Source: Streptobacillus moniliformis DSM 12112
GTDB taxonomy: Bacteria > Fusobacteriota > Fusobacteriia > Fusobacteriales > Leptotrichiaceae
Assembly (NCBI RefSeq): GCF_000024565.1
Contig: NC_013515.1
Coordinates: 434,001 to 498,000, forward strand
DNA: 64,000 nucleotides
Direction: 5' to 3'
The first letter of the stretch is position 1, and each line of letters opens with the position of its first letter. The notes under the pieces were generated by a model. That model was not told where the DNA came from and searched no databases. It was given only the letters and a program-made list of their open reading frames with translations. Positions 52,329 through 62,734 of this stretch are shown in pieces. The translations under genes were made by a program, and so were the position numbers.

Positions 52329-53480
52329 ATGGAAAAAATATATTTTACTTCAGAATTTGTATCACCAGGTCATCCAGATAAAATTTGTGATCAAATTTCT
52401 GATGCAGTACTTGATGCGTGTTTATCACAAGATGAAGATTCAAGAGTTGCATGTGAAACATTCGCTACAACTGGATTTGTATTAGTGGGAGGAGAAATAA
52501 CAACTAAAACCTATGTTGACATACAAAAGTTAGTTAGGGATAAAATTAAAGAAATAGGATATATTCCAGGTCTTGGCTTTGATTATGATTGTGGAGTTGT
52601 AAATATGATACATTCACAATCACCTGATATTGCACAAGGTGTAGATGTAGGAGGGGCAGGAGATCAAGGAATAATGTTTGGTGGAGCTGTAGATGAAACT
52701 CCAGAACTTATGCCTCTTGCTTTAAGTTTAGCTAGAAATATAATAATGAAATTAACTACATTAACTAGAAATAAAACTTTATCTTGGGCAAGACCAGATG
52801 CAAAGGCTCAAGTTACATTGGAATATGACAAAAATGGGAAAATACAAAAAGTTGAATCTATAGTTTTATCGGTACAACATGATGAAGAGGTAACTATTGA
52901 TGTTATAAAAAAAGAATTAAAAGAATTAGTAATAAAACCAGCTCTTTCTGAATATGGTAGAGATATTTTAGAAGTTGAAAACTTCTTTATTAATCCTACA
53001 GGTCGTTTTGTAATAGGAGGACCTCATGGAGATACAGGGCTTACGGGTAGAAAAATAATAGTTGATACATATGGTGGATACTTTAGACATGGTGGAGGAG
53101 CATTTTCAGGAAAAGATAGTTCTAAAGTAGATAGATCAGCTGCCTATGCTGCAAGATGGATAGCTAAAAATATAGTAGCATCAGGGATAGCAAAAAAATG
53201 TGAAGTTCAATTATCATATGCTATAGGTGTAGTAGAACCAACATCAATATTAGTAGATACATTCGGTACTTCAAGTATTGAAGATAGCAAAATATCTAAG
53301 GTAGTTAAAGAAATATTTGATTTAACTCCACGTGGAATAGAGAAATCTTTATCTTTAAGAAAACCAACTTTTAGATATCAAGATTTAGCAGCGTTTGGTC
53401 ATATGGGTAGAAAAGATATAGATCTACCTTGGGAAAAATTAGATAAAGTAGAGGAATTAAAAAATAGATTGAAAGGATAA
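52329..53480 (+). CDS. metK: S-adenosylmethionine synthetase
   Basis: The 383-residue enzyme makes SAM from methionine and ATP. Motifs: [37 protein letters not shown] (the hexapeptide GAGDQG), [21 protein letters not shown], and [19 protein letters not shown]. Length matches the family. AAGGAG precedes ATG. SAM made here also feeds the DNA methyltransferase at 32716, but there is no regulatory link in the sequence; no SAM riboswitch was seen in the short gap before it. Confidence 0.97.
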   Translation: MEKIYFTSEFVSPGHPDKICDQISDAVLDACLSQDEDSRVACETFATTGFVLVGGEITTKTYVDIQKLVRDKIKEIGYIPGLGFDYDCGVVNMIHSQSPDIAQGVDVGGAGDQGIMFGGAVDETPELMPLALSLARNIIMKLTTLTRNKTLSWARPDAKAQVTLEYDKNGKIQKVESIVLSVQHDEEVTIDVIKKELKELVIKPALSEYGRDILEVENFFINPTGRFVIGGPHGDTGLTGRKIIVDTYGGYFRHGGGAFSGKDSSKVDRSAAYAARWIAKNIVASGIAKKCEVQLSYAIGVVEPTSILVDTFGTSSIEDSKISKVVKEIFDLTPRGIEKSLSLRKPTFRYQDLAAFGHMGRKDIDLPWEKLDKVEELKNRLKG

Positions 53481-53487
53481 AGAAAAT

Positions 53488-54981
53488 ATGAAAAAAATTT
53501 TAAACAGATTGATGTGGATATTAAGCTTTTTCATTTTATTTATGTCTTGTTTTAAAGCAGAGGTAAATACAGAAGATAAAGTATTGGTATACAACTTATT
53601 TTCAACACCGAGAACTTTAGATCCGCATAAATTTAATGATAATATTTCTATGCAAATATCTAATTCTATTTATGAAGGGTTATTAAGATTTGATGATAAA
53701 GGTAAGATTACAGGTGGACTTGCTAAAAGCTATATCAAGGAAGGTAATAAGTATTCATTTGAATTAAGAGATAATCTTAAATATTCAGATGGGACAGAAA
53801 TTAAACTTGAAGATATAGAGGCTTCTTTAATAAGAGCACTTAACAAAGCTTTTCTTTCTCAATATGCCTCAAATTTATTTGTAATAAAAAATGCAAGACC
53901 TTATTATGAAGGTAAGGTATCAAGAGAAGATTTAGGTATTAAGATTGAAAATAATATGTTAGTTATTGAACTTGAAAAAGATTATAACTATTTCCCTTAT
54001 TTAATGACATTACCTGTTAGTGCACCATATAAAGAGGGGAAATATAACGGTCCATATAAGTTAGAATTACAAACAGAGCAGGAAATATTTATCAGCAAAA
54101 ATGAAAATTATTGGAGAAGTTCAGAAGTACATGTTAATAAGGTTAAATATGTTTATTTTAAAGATTTTTCAGTATTAAATAATTTAATAAAAAATGAAGA
54201 TATAGATATTTCAAGAGTAGATATTGAATTATTAGATTCTAAAAACATTAATTCATATTATGATGGAAGAATTTGGTACTTAGACTATAACTTAGTAAAC
54301 AATGAAATGTTAAAAAACTTACATTTAAGAAAAGCTATATCTCTTGCTATAGATAGAGATGCATATATGAAATTAAAAAATGATGGTTCTAAAAAAGCAT
54401 TTAATTTAGTAGATGAATTATTTGGTTATAAGCCAGATTATTTAATTGAAGATTTTAATTTAGAACTTGCTAAATTTGAATTAGAGCTTGCCAAAAAAGA
54501 ATTAGGAAAAGATAATTTCAAAATAGAATTATTATCAGGAAATAGTTCTATAGAAGTTAAAGAAATACAATTTATACAAGAGCAATTAAAGAAAAATTTA
54601 GGATTGGATGTAGAAGTTAAGACTGTACCATTTAATGATAGATTAGCTTTAATTAGAGAAAATAAATATGATATTGCATTAAATACTTGGTCAGCTAAAT
54701 ACAAAGATCCAGTATCTATATTAGAGAGATTTAGATATAGAAATAAGAAAATAGAAGTTTTTGAACAAGAAAAATACATAAATTTACTTGAAGAAGGTAG
54801 AATATTTACAGAAAATAGAATTAGTAAAATAAAAGAGGCAGAAAAGATGTTATTAGAAAATCTAATAGTATCACCACTTTATTTCTCTATAGAAAATCAA
54901 TATATTAGTGATAGAATTACTAATATAGTGAATTATCCTATAGGAAGTGTTACTGATTTATCATATATTATGTGGAAATAA
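53488..54981 (+). CDS. oppA: Oligopeptide ABC transporter substrate-binding lipoprotein (SBP family 5)
   Basis: A 497-residue lipoprotein with signal MKKILNRLMWILSFFILFMSCF (Cys21 or so lipidated). The SBP_bac_5 features are YNLFSTPRTLDPHKFND, SNSIYEGLLRFDDKGKI, YSFELRDNLKYSDGTEI, LRKAISLAIDRDAYM, and NKYDIALNTWSAKYKDPVSILERF. It would capture peptides for an Opp/Dpp permease, but no permease or ATPase gene is adjacent. It follows metK by 7 nt. The gene name is by similarity; dppA-type use is possible. Confidence 0.88.
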   Translation: MKKILNRLMWILSFFILFMSCFKAEVNTEDKVLVYNLFSTPRTLDPHKFNDNISMQISNSIYEGLLRFDDKGKITGGLAKSYIKEGNKYSFELRDNLKYSDGTEIKLEDIEASLIRALNKAFLSQYASNLFVIKNARPYYEGKVSREDLGIKIENNMLVIELEKDYNYFPYLMTLPVSAPYKEGKYNGPYKLELQTEQEIFISKNENYWRSSEVHVNKVKYVYFKDFSVLNNLIKNEDIDISRVDIELLDSKNINSYYDGRIWYLDYNLVNNEMLKNLHLRKAISLAIDRDAYMKLKNDGSKKAFNLVDELFGYKPDYLIEDFNLELAKFELELAKKELGKDNFKIELLSGNSSIEVKEIQFIQEQLKKNLGLDVEVKTVPFNDRLALIRENKYDIALNTWSAKYKDPVSILERFRYRNKKIEVFEQEKYINLLEEGRIFTENRISKIKEAEKMLLENLIVSPLYFSIENQYISDRITNIVNYPIGSVTDLSYIMWK

Positions 54982-55026
54982 AAAAGTGCACCAAAAATCT
55001 TGAAATCAAGATTGGAGGTGCTTTTT
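54982..55026. terminator. Bidirectional terminator between oppA and ruvX
   Basis: Outer stem GCACC / GGTGC framed by A and T runs, with an inner ATCTTG / CAAGAT hairpin. Works in both directions, because the ruvX-alaS unit ends here on the - strand. Confidence 0.8.
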
Positions 55027-55032
55027 TAATAT

Positions 55033-55461
55033 CTATATTTTTCCTCTATATTTATCTAAAAAATTTTGTAATATTATTTGAGCTGCAACCATATCTACAA
55101 CTTTTCTTCTTTCTTTACCATTTTTTTTTGAAAAGTTTTTCAAATAATATTCTGCCTCTTTAGTTGTGTATCTTTCATCTATATAATGTATTGGAAGATT
55201 TTCAGGTATAAATAGTTTTAATTCAGAAACAAATCTTTCTATTTTTTCAACTTGTATTGAATTTTGCCCATCTTTTGTTTTAGGTAAACCTAATACAAGA
55301 GCTATTACTTTTTCACTATTTATTATCTCTTTTATTCTTTCAAATGGATCTGTTATATTTCTATCTATTACTTCATAACTTGAAGCAAACATTGCAAGTC
55401 CATCAGATTTAGCAACACCTATTCTTACATCTCCAATATCTAAACCTAGATATATTTTCAT
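55033..55461 (-). CDS. ruvX: Putative pre-16S rRNA nuclease / Holliday junction resolvase-like (YqgF)
   Basis: A 142-residue RNase H-like protein. It opens MKIYLGLDIGDVRIGVAKSD with the first catalytic Asp in DIG, then VLGLPKTKDG, and IHYIDERYTTKEAEYYLK (catalytic Glu region) and KVVDMVAAQIILQ with the last Asp. YqgF/RuvX trims the 5' end of 16S rRNA in E. coli. It lies 1 nt downstream of alaS on the - strand; alaS-yqgF linkage is common. Confidence 0.93.
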   Translation of the reverse strand: MKIYLGLDIGDVRIGVAKSDGLAMFASSYEVIDRNITDPFERIKEIINSEKVIALVLGLPKTKDGQNSIQVEKIERFVSELKLFIPENLPIHYIDERYTTKEAEYYLKNFSKKNGKERRKVVDMVAAQIILQNFLDKYRGKI

Positions 55462-55462
55462 A

Positions 55463-58060
55463 TTATATACCTTTTATGTATTCTAAAGTTTTCTCTAATG
55501 CTTCTTTTACTTTATTTCCATCTTTTCCACCAGCTTGTGCAAAATCTGGTCTTCCTCCACCATTACCATCAGCAATGGTAGCAGCATTTTTAACTATATT
55601 TCCTGCATGATATTTATTAATTAAATCTTTAGTAACACCTGAAACAAATATTGCTTTTTCATTATTAGAACCAAATAAGATAACACATGATTTAAGGATT
55701 TCCTTAGCTCTATCTACTAAATCTTTTAATTCATTTACATCTTTATCTTTAAATGATTTAACTAATACTTTTACGCCATTAATATCTATAGCTTCATTAG
55801 TTAAATCATTAATTTCAAATTTAACTAATCTTCTTTGTAATTCTTTAATAGTATTTTCTTGAACCTTTACTTCTTCCCTATATTTATTTATAGCAGGAAT
55901 TAGATTAACAGGAGAAGTTTTAAATTTATTTGAAATATCTTGTATATCTTTTTCTAAGTTATGAACATATTCTAAACTCTTATATCCTGTTGTAGCTTCT
56001 ATTCTTCTTATACCAGAAGCTTTTCCTTGTTCAGACTTTATTTTAAATAATCCAATTTCACCAGTAGAAGATACATGAGTTCCTCCGCAAAGTTCTAAGG
56101 ACACACCTGAAATGTCAATAACTCTTACAACATCGCCATATTTATCACTGAATAATGCCATAGCACCTTTTTTAACTGCATCATTAATGTTTTCATAATT
56201 AATGTATACAGGTAGATTTTCTAAAATTAATTCATTTACTTTATTTTCAATTATATTAACTTGTTCTTGACTTACTTGCTCATAATATGAAAAGTCAAAC
56301 CTTAAGCCATCATCACTAACAAGTGAACCAGCTTGTTCTACAGCACTTCCTAGTACATCTTTTAATACTTTATGTAAAAGATGTGTTGCAGTATGATTCT
56401 TTTTGATGTCATTTCTTCTTTTTTTATCAACTTCTAAAATGTATTCTATATCAAATTTAAGTTCTTCACCTGAGATATAGTGTATAAATACATCAGATTT
56501 TTTAATTACATCTTTAACTTCTGCTATGACCTTATTATCATATTTAATTACACCTTTATCGGCTATTTGTCCTCCACCTTCAGCATAAAATGGAGTTCTA
56601 TTAAATATTACTTCATATAATTCATTTTCTAAATTTTTAATATGTAATACTTTTGCCTCATCATTTAAAGTGTCATATCCTGTAAATAGAGTTTTACCAT
56701 TTTCTTTATAGAATTTATCAATAAATTCATCTTTAATCATATCAGAATTTTTTACTCTTGAATCTTGAGATCTTTTAACTTGTTCTTCTAATTTTTGATT
56801 AAATTCATCTTCTGAAACTATCATTTTGTTGTTCTCAACTATTAATCTTGTAAATTCAAATGGGAATCCATAAGTATCATAAAGTTTAAATGATACATCA
56901 CTTGGTAATTTACTTATATTTTCTGATTTACATTTTTTTATTTCTTCAAATAATATTTCAGTTCCAGATTTTAATGTTCTTGAGAACTTATCTTCTTCTG
57001 ATTTTATAATATTTTTAATATATTCTCTTTTTTCATCAAGTTCTATATATGCTTCTTTCATATTATCTATGATAGAGTCAACTATATTATGTAAGAAAGT
57101 AAGAGATTTATTGAAAATTTCTCTATTTTCAATAGCTCCAGCACCATAAGCTCTTCTAATTAATTTTTTAAGTATGTATCCACGTCCTTCATTAGAAGGT
57201 AATACTCCATCACAAATTAAGAAAGTTGAAGCTTTTAGATGATCAGCAATTATTTTAACTGAAGTTGAAATTTCTTCTTCCTTTATACTTAAAACCTCTT
57301 TAATATTTTCAATAATTGGAATGAATAAATCAGTTTCAAAATTATTACTCTTATTTTGCACAACTGAAGCTATTCTTTCAAGACCTGCTCCTGTATCAAT
57401 ATTTTTTTCTGGAAGTGGGACAAGCGATCCATCTTCAAGTCTATTCCATTCAGTAAATACTAGATTCCAAATTTCTAAGAATCTATTACCCTCATCACCA
57501 GGTTTAGAATTTATTTCCTCATTATTTTCTCCCATAATTTGAGTATCATAATATATTTCAGAACAAGGACCACAAGAACCTATTTCTCCTGCTGCCCACC
57601 AGTTATCATCATCACCTAGTCTTACCATGTGATCTTCTGGCACTCCAACTTCTTTAGTCCATATATCATATGCTTCATCATCTGTTAAATAAACAGATAC
57701 ATATAATCTGTTTGGATCTAATTTTAATATTTCAGTTATGTATTCCCAAGACCATTTAATTGATTCTCTTTTAAAATAATCTCCAAAAGAAAAATTACCT
57801 AACATTTCAAAGAAAGTATGGTGTCTTGGTGTAACTCCAACATTTTCTAAGTCGTTAGTTCTTATACATTTTTGATATGTAGTTATTCTATTATATGGTG
57901 CTTTTTTTTCACCTAAGAAAAATGATTTAAAAGGTACCATACCAGCAACTGTTAATAATAATGTTTTATCATCTGGTATTAGGGATGCACTTTCAAAATG
58001 TTTGTGCTCTTTAGATTTAAAAAACTCAATAAAGCTTTTTCTTAATTCATTTCCAGTCAT
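55463..58060 (-). CDS. alaS: Alanyl-tRNA synthetase
   Basis: An 865-residue class II synthetase with the catalytic domain at about 1-240 (MTGNELRKSFIEFFKSKEHKHF, GMVPFKSFFLGEKKAPYNRI, RHHTFFEMLGNFSFGDYFK), a tRNA-recognition domain, the editing domain with THLLHKVLKDVLG and LCGGTHVSSTGEIG (zinc ligands), and the C-terminal DHHA1 region with GGGRPDFAQAGGKD. AAAGGTGATAAAAA precedes ATG. It is co-transcribed with ruvX. Confidence 0.97.
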   Translation of the reverse strand: MTGNELRKSFIEFFKSKEHKHFESASLIPDDKTLLLTVAGMVPFKSFFLGEKKAPYNRITTYQKCIRTNDLENVGVTPRHHTFFEMLGNFSFGDYFKRESIKWSWEYITEILKLDPNRLYVSVYLTDDEAYDIWTKEVGVPEDHMVRLGDDDNWWAAGEIGSCGPCSEIYYDTQIMGENNEEINSKPGDEGNRFLEIWNLVFTEWNRLEDGSLVPLPEKNIDTGAGLERIASVVQNKSNNFETDLFIPIIENIKEVLSIKEEEISTSVKIIADHLKASTFLICDGVLPSNEGRGYILKKLIRRAYGAGAIENREIFNKSLTFLHNIVDSIIDNMKEAYIELDEKREYIKNIIKSEEDKFSRTLKSGTEILFEEIKKCKSENISKLPSDVSFKLYDTYGFPFEFTRLIVENNKMIVSEDEFNQKLEEQVKRSQDSRVKNSDMIKDEFIDKFYKENGKTLFTGYDTLNDEAKVLHIKNLENELYEVIFNRTPFYAEGGGQIADKGVIKYDNKVIAEVKDVIKKSDVFIHYISGEELKFDIEYILEVDKKRRNDIKKNHTATHLLHKVLKDVLGSAVEQAGSLVSDDGLRFDFSYYEQVSQEQVNIIENKVNELILENLPVYINYENINDAVKKGAMALFSDKYGDVVRVIDISGVSLELCGGTHVSSTGEIGLFKIKSEQGKASGIRRIEATTGYKSLEYVHNLEKDIQDISNKFKTSPVNLIPAINKYREEVKVQENTIKELQRRLVKFEINDLTNEAIDINGVKVLVKSFKDKDVNELKDLVDRAKEILKSCVILFGSNNEKAIFVSGVTKDLINKYHAGNIVKNAATIADGNGGGRPDFAQAGGKDGNKVKEALEKTLEYIKGI

Positions 58061-58095
58061 TTTTTATCACCTTTATATTTAATTTATACTTTAAA

Positions 58096-58124
58096 AGTAT
58101 ATCACAAAAAGTGAACTATTTCAA
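58096..58124 (-). promoter_or_regulatory. Promoter of alaS-ruvX
   Basis: On the - strand TTGAAA (58124-58119), 17-nt spacer, TATACT (58101-58096). A TCAC-N5-GTGA palindrome (58102-58114) lies in the spacer. Confidence 0.65.
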
Positions 58125-58230
58125 TAAAATTGAAGGCTGTGAAATAAATAAAATGAAGATAATATCAATGTTTTTAGATATAATGTATGAATTAGAGAAA
58201 AACTATGCAATTTTTTTTGCATAAATGCTA

Positions 58231-58259
58231 TTGAAAAAACGAATAAATGATAGTATACT
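58231..58259 (+). promoter_or_regulatory. Promoter of the maltodextrin operon regulator
   Basis: TTGAAA at 58231-58236, 17-nt spacer, TATACT at 58254-58259; predicted RNA start near 58266. Confidence 0.7.
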
Positions 58260-58265
58260 TTCTAA

Positions 58266-58279
58266 TGAAAATGCTTGCA
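58266..58279 (+). promoter_or_regulatory. LacI/CcpA-type operator at the regulator gene
   Basis: TGAAAATGCTTGCA fits 13 of 14 positions of the cre-like consensus TGWAARCGYTWNCW. It lies at the predicted RNA start, where a bound repressor would block transcription. It resembles the site at 62735-62748 before the maltose-binding protein gene, which points to control by the encoded LacI-family protein. Confidence 0.6.
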
Positions 58280-58294
58280 CAAAAAGGAGTAAAT

Positions 58295-59299
58295 ATGAAA
58301 AAAATTACGATTAAGGATGTTGCAAAGAAAGCAAATGTGAGTGAGGCTACAGTATCAAGGGTAATGTCTAATAGTCCTTTAATTAGTGATAAGACTAAAA
58401 GAAAAGTTCTTAAGGTTATAAAAGAGCTTGACTATTTTCCAAATTCTGCTGCTGTTTCACTAACTAAAAGTAGTAGTAGAATTATAGGGATAGTTATAGA
58501 GGATCATAATGATAATCCTTTACAAAATGATTTCTTTACAGAAACTTTATCATATATTAGTACTTATGCACTTGAAAGAGGTTACTATATACTATACATA
58601 CATTCAAAAGATAATCAAGAATCACATGAAAACATTGAAAGATTGATAAAAACAAATAGAATAGATGGGCTTGTATTCTTGAATTTAGTTGAAAATGATA
58701 GAAATATTAACTATTTACAGAAAATAAATTTTCCTTATGTAATATTAGGAACTCCTAAAGAACTTAGCATGGGAATGTGGGTGGATAATGACAATATTAA
58801 AGCTACAAAAGAAGTAACTAAAAAAATGATAGAGAAAGGATACAGTAACTTTGCATTTCTTTCTGGACCTACTAATTTAACTGTTTCAAATTATAGGAAA
58901 GAGGGATTTTTAATAGCATTAAAAGAGGCTAAAATTAAAAGTAAACATCAAATTTCTTCTGATTTTGATTCATATGAGGCATATTTTACGACTAAAAAAT
59001 TACTTGAAATGGATGAGAATATAGAAGTAATAGTAACTACAGATGATATTTTAGCTATAGGAGCTATTAGAGCAATAGAGGAATTAGGTAGAAAAGTTGA
59101 GGTTACTGGGTTTAATAACTCTAAATTAAGAAAATATCTTAAATTAGATTTTATTACTGTAGATATACGTTATGAGGAACTTGCAAATAAATCAGTTAAT
59201 ATACTTATAGACAGTATAGAAAATATTAAAAGAGAAAAGAACTTTGTAATAGTTCAATCAGATATTTTAGAGGGAGATAATAATGGAACAAAATTTTGA
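58295..59299 (+). CDS. malR: LacI-family transcriptional regulator of maltodextrin genes
   Basis: A 334-residue repressor. The HTH is at about 3-22 (ITIKDVAKKANVSEATVSRV) with the hinge PNSAAVSLTKSSS near 45-57, followed by a periplasmic-binding-like sugar domain (SRIIGIVIEDHNDNPLQ onward). ATG 58295 lies after AAAAGGAG; the upstream ATG at 58247 precedes the -10 box and is rejected. It overlaps malQ by 17 nt. The neighbours (malQ, pullulanase, maltose-binding protein) point to maltodextrin sensing; the symbol is by context. Confidence 0.88.
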   Translation: MKKITIKDVAKKANVSEATVSRVMSNSPLISDKTKRKVLKVIKELDYFPNSAAVSLTKSSSRIIGIVIEDHNDNPLQNDFFTETLSYISTYALERGYYILYIHSKDNQESHENIERLIKTNRIDGLVFLNLVENDRNINYLQKINFPYVILGTPKELSMGMWVDNDNIKATKEVTKKMIEKGYSNFAFLSGPTNLTVSNYRKEGFLIALKEAKIKSKHQISSDFDSYEAYFTTKKLLEMDENIEVIVTTDDILAIGAIRAIEELGRKVEVTGFNNSKLRKYLKLDFITVDIRYEELANKSVNILIDSIENIKREKNFVIVQSDILEGDNNGTKF

Positions 59300-60779
59300 T
59301 TACAAACATATTAATAAGAATAGGAAAAGTGCAATAATTATGCACATTTCTTCATTATGGAATGAATACGGAATAGGTAATTTAGGAAAAGAAGCTTATG
59401 AATTTGCTGATTTTCTTAAAGCATCTGGTCAATATTATTGGCAAATATTACCTACAGGTCCTACAGGTTATGGAGATTCACCTTATCAATCTTTTTCATC
59501 ATTTGCAGGTAATCCATATTTCATAGATTTTAGAATACTTGAAGAAGAAGGATTACTTAACAGAGAAGATTATGAAAATTTAGATTATGGAAATGACCCT
59601 AATAGAGTAGATTTTGGTAAAATTTATTTAACAAGAAAAGAAGTACTTTCAAAAGCTTTTGAAAACTTTAAAAATATAGAAGATGAAAAATATAATATAT
59701 TTATAACTGAAAATTCTGATTGGATTCATGACTATTCTTTATTTATGGCATTAAAGGAACATTTTGGTAATATTTCTTGGGAAGATTTTCCACAAGAAAT
59801 TAAAGATAGAAATTTAGAAGAATTAGATAAGTATGAAATATTATTAAAAGATAAGATAAATTATCAAAAATTTATACAGTATAAATTCTTTTCTCAGTAT
59901 AAAAAATGGAAAGAATATGTTAATTCTTTAGGTATTAAAATTATAGGTGATATGCCTATTTATGTTTCGCCTGATAGTTTAGAGGTTTGGAAGGATAGAG
60001 AATTATTCTTAGATAATATAGTAGGAGGTTGCCCACCAGATGGATTTAGTGCAGGAGGGCAAAAATGGGGAAATCCTGTATATGCTTGGGAAAAACATAT
60101 GGAAACTGGATTTAAATGGTGGATAAATAGAATAGAAAAAACAATGAAATATATTGATGTATTAAGAATAGATCATTTTAGAGGATTTGAATCATATTGG
60201 GCAGTTCCTAAATTTGATGAAGATGCAAGAAATGGTAAATGGGTAAAAGCACCTGGAGTAGAATTATTTGAAGCTATAGAAAAAGCTTTAGGTAAAATAG
60301 ATATAGTTGCTGAAGATTTAGGATATACAACTGTAGAAGTAGTTAAATTTAGAGAAAAAACAGGATTTCCAGGTATGAAAATGTTACAGTTTGCATTTAA
60401 TCCTGAAAATGAAAGTGATTTCCTGCCACATCAAATAGAAAGAAATTGGGCAGTATATACAGGAACTCATGATAGTGATACTGTTAAAACATGGTTTGAT
60501 AGAGCAAATCCTATAGAGGTAGAATTTGCTAAAAAATATCTACATTTAACAGATCCTAAAGATTATGTTAAAGGATTTATTAGAGCTGCATGGTCATCTG
60601 TAGCTAATTTAGCAGTAGCACAAATGCAAGACTTTTTAGAACTTGGTGATGAAGGTAGAATGAATACGCCTTCAACTTTAGGAAATTGGTCTTGGAGAGT
60701 TAGAAAAGAAATGTTGACTAAAGAATTAAGTAAAGAAATTTATGATTTAACAAAAACATATTTCAGATTAAATGATTAA
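59283..60779 (+). CDS. malQ: 4-alpha-glucanotransferase (amylomaltase)
   Basis: A 498-residue GH77 enzyme that disproportionates maltodextrins. Family motifs: SSLWNEYGIGNLGKEAYEF and GPTGYGDSPYQSFSSFAGNPYFIDF near the start, GDMPIYVSPDSLEVW, DVLRIDHFRGFESYW (catalytic Asp), DIVAEDLGYTT (acid/base Glu), and YTGTHDSDTV. GAGGGAG precedes ATG. It is coupled to the regulator gene upstream and to the pullulanase gene downstream. Confidence 0.96.
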   Translation: MEQNFDYKHINKNRKSAIIMHISSLWNEYGIGNLGKEAYEFADFLKASGQYYWQILPTGPTGYGDSPYQSFSSFAGNPYFIDFRILEEEGLLNREDYENLDYGNDPNRVDFGKIYLTRKEVLSKAFENFKNIEDEKYNIFITENSDWIHDYSLFMALKEHFGNISWEDFPQEIKDRNLEELDKYEILLKDKINYQKFIQYKFFSQYKKWKEYVNSLGIKIIGDMPIYVSPDSLEVWKDRELFLDNIVGGCPPDGFSAGGQKWGNPVYAWEKHMETGFKWWINRIEKTMKYIDVLRIDHFRGFESYWAVPKFDEDARNGKWVKAPGVELFEAIEKALGKIDIVAEDLGYTTVEVVKFREKTGFPGMKMLQFAFNPENESDFLPHQIERNWAVYTGTHDSDTVKTWFDRANPIEVEFAKKYLHLTDPKDYVKGFIRAAWSSVANLAVAQMQDFLELGDEGRMNTPSTLGNWSWRVRKEMLTKELSKEIYDLTKTYFRLND

Positions 60780-60789
60780 GGATGTAATA

Positions 60790-62595
60790 ATGATAACAAG
60801 AAAAATAGATAATGATTTAAGAAATTTAGGATTAGATTTAAGATATAGATATGACGGTAAATTAGGAATAGAATATTCTAAAGAAAATACAATTTTTAGA
60901 TTATTTGCACCTACTGCAACTAAAGTTGAATTATTAATTAATAATCAAAATTTAGAAATGAGAAAAGATACTGATAAAGGTATTTTTGAGTTAACTGTAA
61001 ATGGTGATTTAGATAAAATTCCATATATGTATAAAACATTTTTTGAAGGAGAAGTTTTTGAAACTACTGATCCATATGCTATTTCTAGTGAAGCAAATTC
61101 TGCTAGATCAGTTGTAGTGGATTTATCTAAAACTTTAAAAGGTAATAGAATGCCTAAATTTAATATGTTAGATTCAGTAATATATGAATTACATATTAGA
61201 GATTTTACATTAAATGCCAAAAATAAAGGGAAATATTTAGGTGTTGTTGAAGAAAAGCAATTAAATTATTTGAAAAAATTAGGTATTACTCATGTACAAC
61301 TTTTACCAATATATGATTATTCAACTGATTCAGTAGATGAATTAAATCCAGACCTAAGATATAACTGGGGGTATGATCCAGTAAATTATAATGTGCCTGA
61401 GGGTTCATATTCAAGTGATCCTAAAGATCCTTATTCAAGAATAAATGAATTAAAGGAAATGATAGAAATCTTACATAAAAATGGTATAAGAGTAATTATG
61501 GATGTAGTGTATAATCATGTATATGATGCTTTAGCCCATTCTTTATCTAAATGTATACCAAATTATGCTTTTAGAAAAACAGAATATTTTCATTTTAGTA
61601 ATGGTACTGGTTGTGGAAATGATGTTGCAAGTGAAAGAGTAATGATAAGAAAATATATAGTTGATAGTGTTAAATATTGGGCTAGTGAATTTAATCTTGA
61701 TGGATTTAGATTTGACTTAATGGGAATATTAGATGTTGAAACTATGAACGAGATTAGAAAAGAATTAGATAAAATAGATGAAAGTATAATAATACTTGGT
61801 GAAGGTTGGGATCTTGCTACATCATTAAGTGATGATTTAAAAGCTAATCAGTTAAATGCAAATAAAATGCCTAATATAGCATTTTTTAATGATGATATTA
61901 GAGATGGATTAAGAGGTTCTACATATGAAAAACTTGGGCAAGGTTTTGTAAGTGGCGGAAGATTTGAAAAAAGACTTATACCTAGTATTAAAGGTGGTCA
62001 AGGTTTAAAATCATATATTGCACCAAATCAATTAATACAATATATTGAAGCACATGATAATAATACAGTTTTTGATCATATTGAAATAACTAATGGAAAT
62101 GAAAGCTTAGATGATAGAATTAAAATGCAATCTATTGCAACTAGCTTAATTATGATGTCTCAAGGGATTCCATTTATACATGCTGGTCAAGAATTTTTTA
62201 GAACTAAAAATGGTGTAGAAAATTCATATAAATCAAGTGATGAAATAAATAAATTTGATTTTGAAAGAGCGGAAAAATATAGTAGTTTTGTAAAATATTT
62301 ATCTGATTTAATAAATTATAGAAAAGATAAAAAAATACTTAAATTAGAAAGCTATGAAAAAATAAATGAAATATTTAACCTTATTAAAGCAGATGATAAT
62401 GTATTAGCATATTCATTTGGAAATATATATATTATAGCTAATGTAAGTAAAGAAGAGCAAAATATTAATTTGGTTAATGGAAGATATAAGGTAATTTTTG
62501 ATGAATTTAATAAGATTGAAAATGAAAGTATAAATATAGTAAATGAATATAGAATTAAACCACTAAATATTTTAATATTAGAAAAAGATATTTAA
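60790..62595 (+). CDS. pulA: Type I pullulanase (GH13)
   Basis: A 601-residue cytoplasmic debranching enzyme that cuts alpha-1,6 links in branched maltodextrin or glycogen. Parts seen: N-terminal CBM48-like beta domain (FRLFAPTATKVELLI), then the GH13 core with VIMDVVYNHVYD, NLDGFRFDLMGILD (nucleophile Asp), ILGEGWDLA (acid/base Glu) and YIEAHDNNTVFDH, and a C-terminal beta domain. There is no signal peptide. ATG 60790 follows AAGGATG at good spacing; ATG 60772 inside malQ is an alternative that adds six residues. Confidence 0.93.
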   Translation: MITRKIDNDLRNLGLDLRYRYDGKLGIEYSKENTIFRLFAPTATKVELLINNQNLEMRKDTDKGIFELTVNGDLDKIPYMYKTFFEGEVFETTDPYAISSEANSARSVVVDLSKTLKGNRMPKFNMLDSVIYELHIRDFTLNAKNKGKYLGVVEEKQLNYLKKLGITHVQLLPIYDYSTDSVDELNPDLRYNWGYDPVNYNVPEGSYSSDPKDPYSRINELKEMIEILHKNGIRVIMDVVYNHVYDALAHSLSKCIPNYAFRKTEYFHFSNGTGCGNDVASERVMIRKYIVDSVKYWASEFNLDGFRFDLMGILDVETMNEIRKELDKIDESIIILGEGWDLATSLSDDLKANQLNANKMPNIAFFNDDIRDGLRGSTYEKLGQGFVSGGRFEKRLIPSIKGGQGLKSYIAPNQLIQYIEAHDNNTVFDHIEITNGNESLDDRIKMQSIATSLIMMSQGIPFIHAGQEFFRTKNGVENSYKSSDEINKFDFERAEKYSSFVKYLSDLINYRKDKKILKLESYEKINEIFNLIKADDNVLAYSFGNIYIIANVSKEEQNINLVNGRYKVIFDEFNKIENESINIVNEYRIKPLNILILEKDI

Positions 62596-62694
62596 ATATT
62601 TTTGTAAACTAAACTAATATAGAAAATATAAGGAGTTTAATAGTAAATATACACCTTAATTTAAGAAAAATAATAAAAAAAATAAATACACATA

Positions 62695-62722
62695 TTGACA
62701 ATATAGATTATCGTAATATAAT
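62695..62722 (+). promoter_or_regulatory. Promoter of the maltose-binding protein gene
   Basis: TTGACA at 62695-62700, 16-nt spacer, TATAAT at 62717-62722. Confidence 0.75.
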
Positions 62723-62734
62723 GTTAATGTGAAT

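Noticed and set aside
54972-55163. 63-residue + strand frame after oppA
   Set aside because: It covers the terminator and runs antisense to ruvX; no ribosome-binding site.
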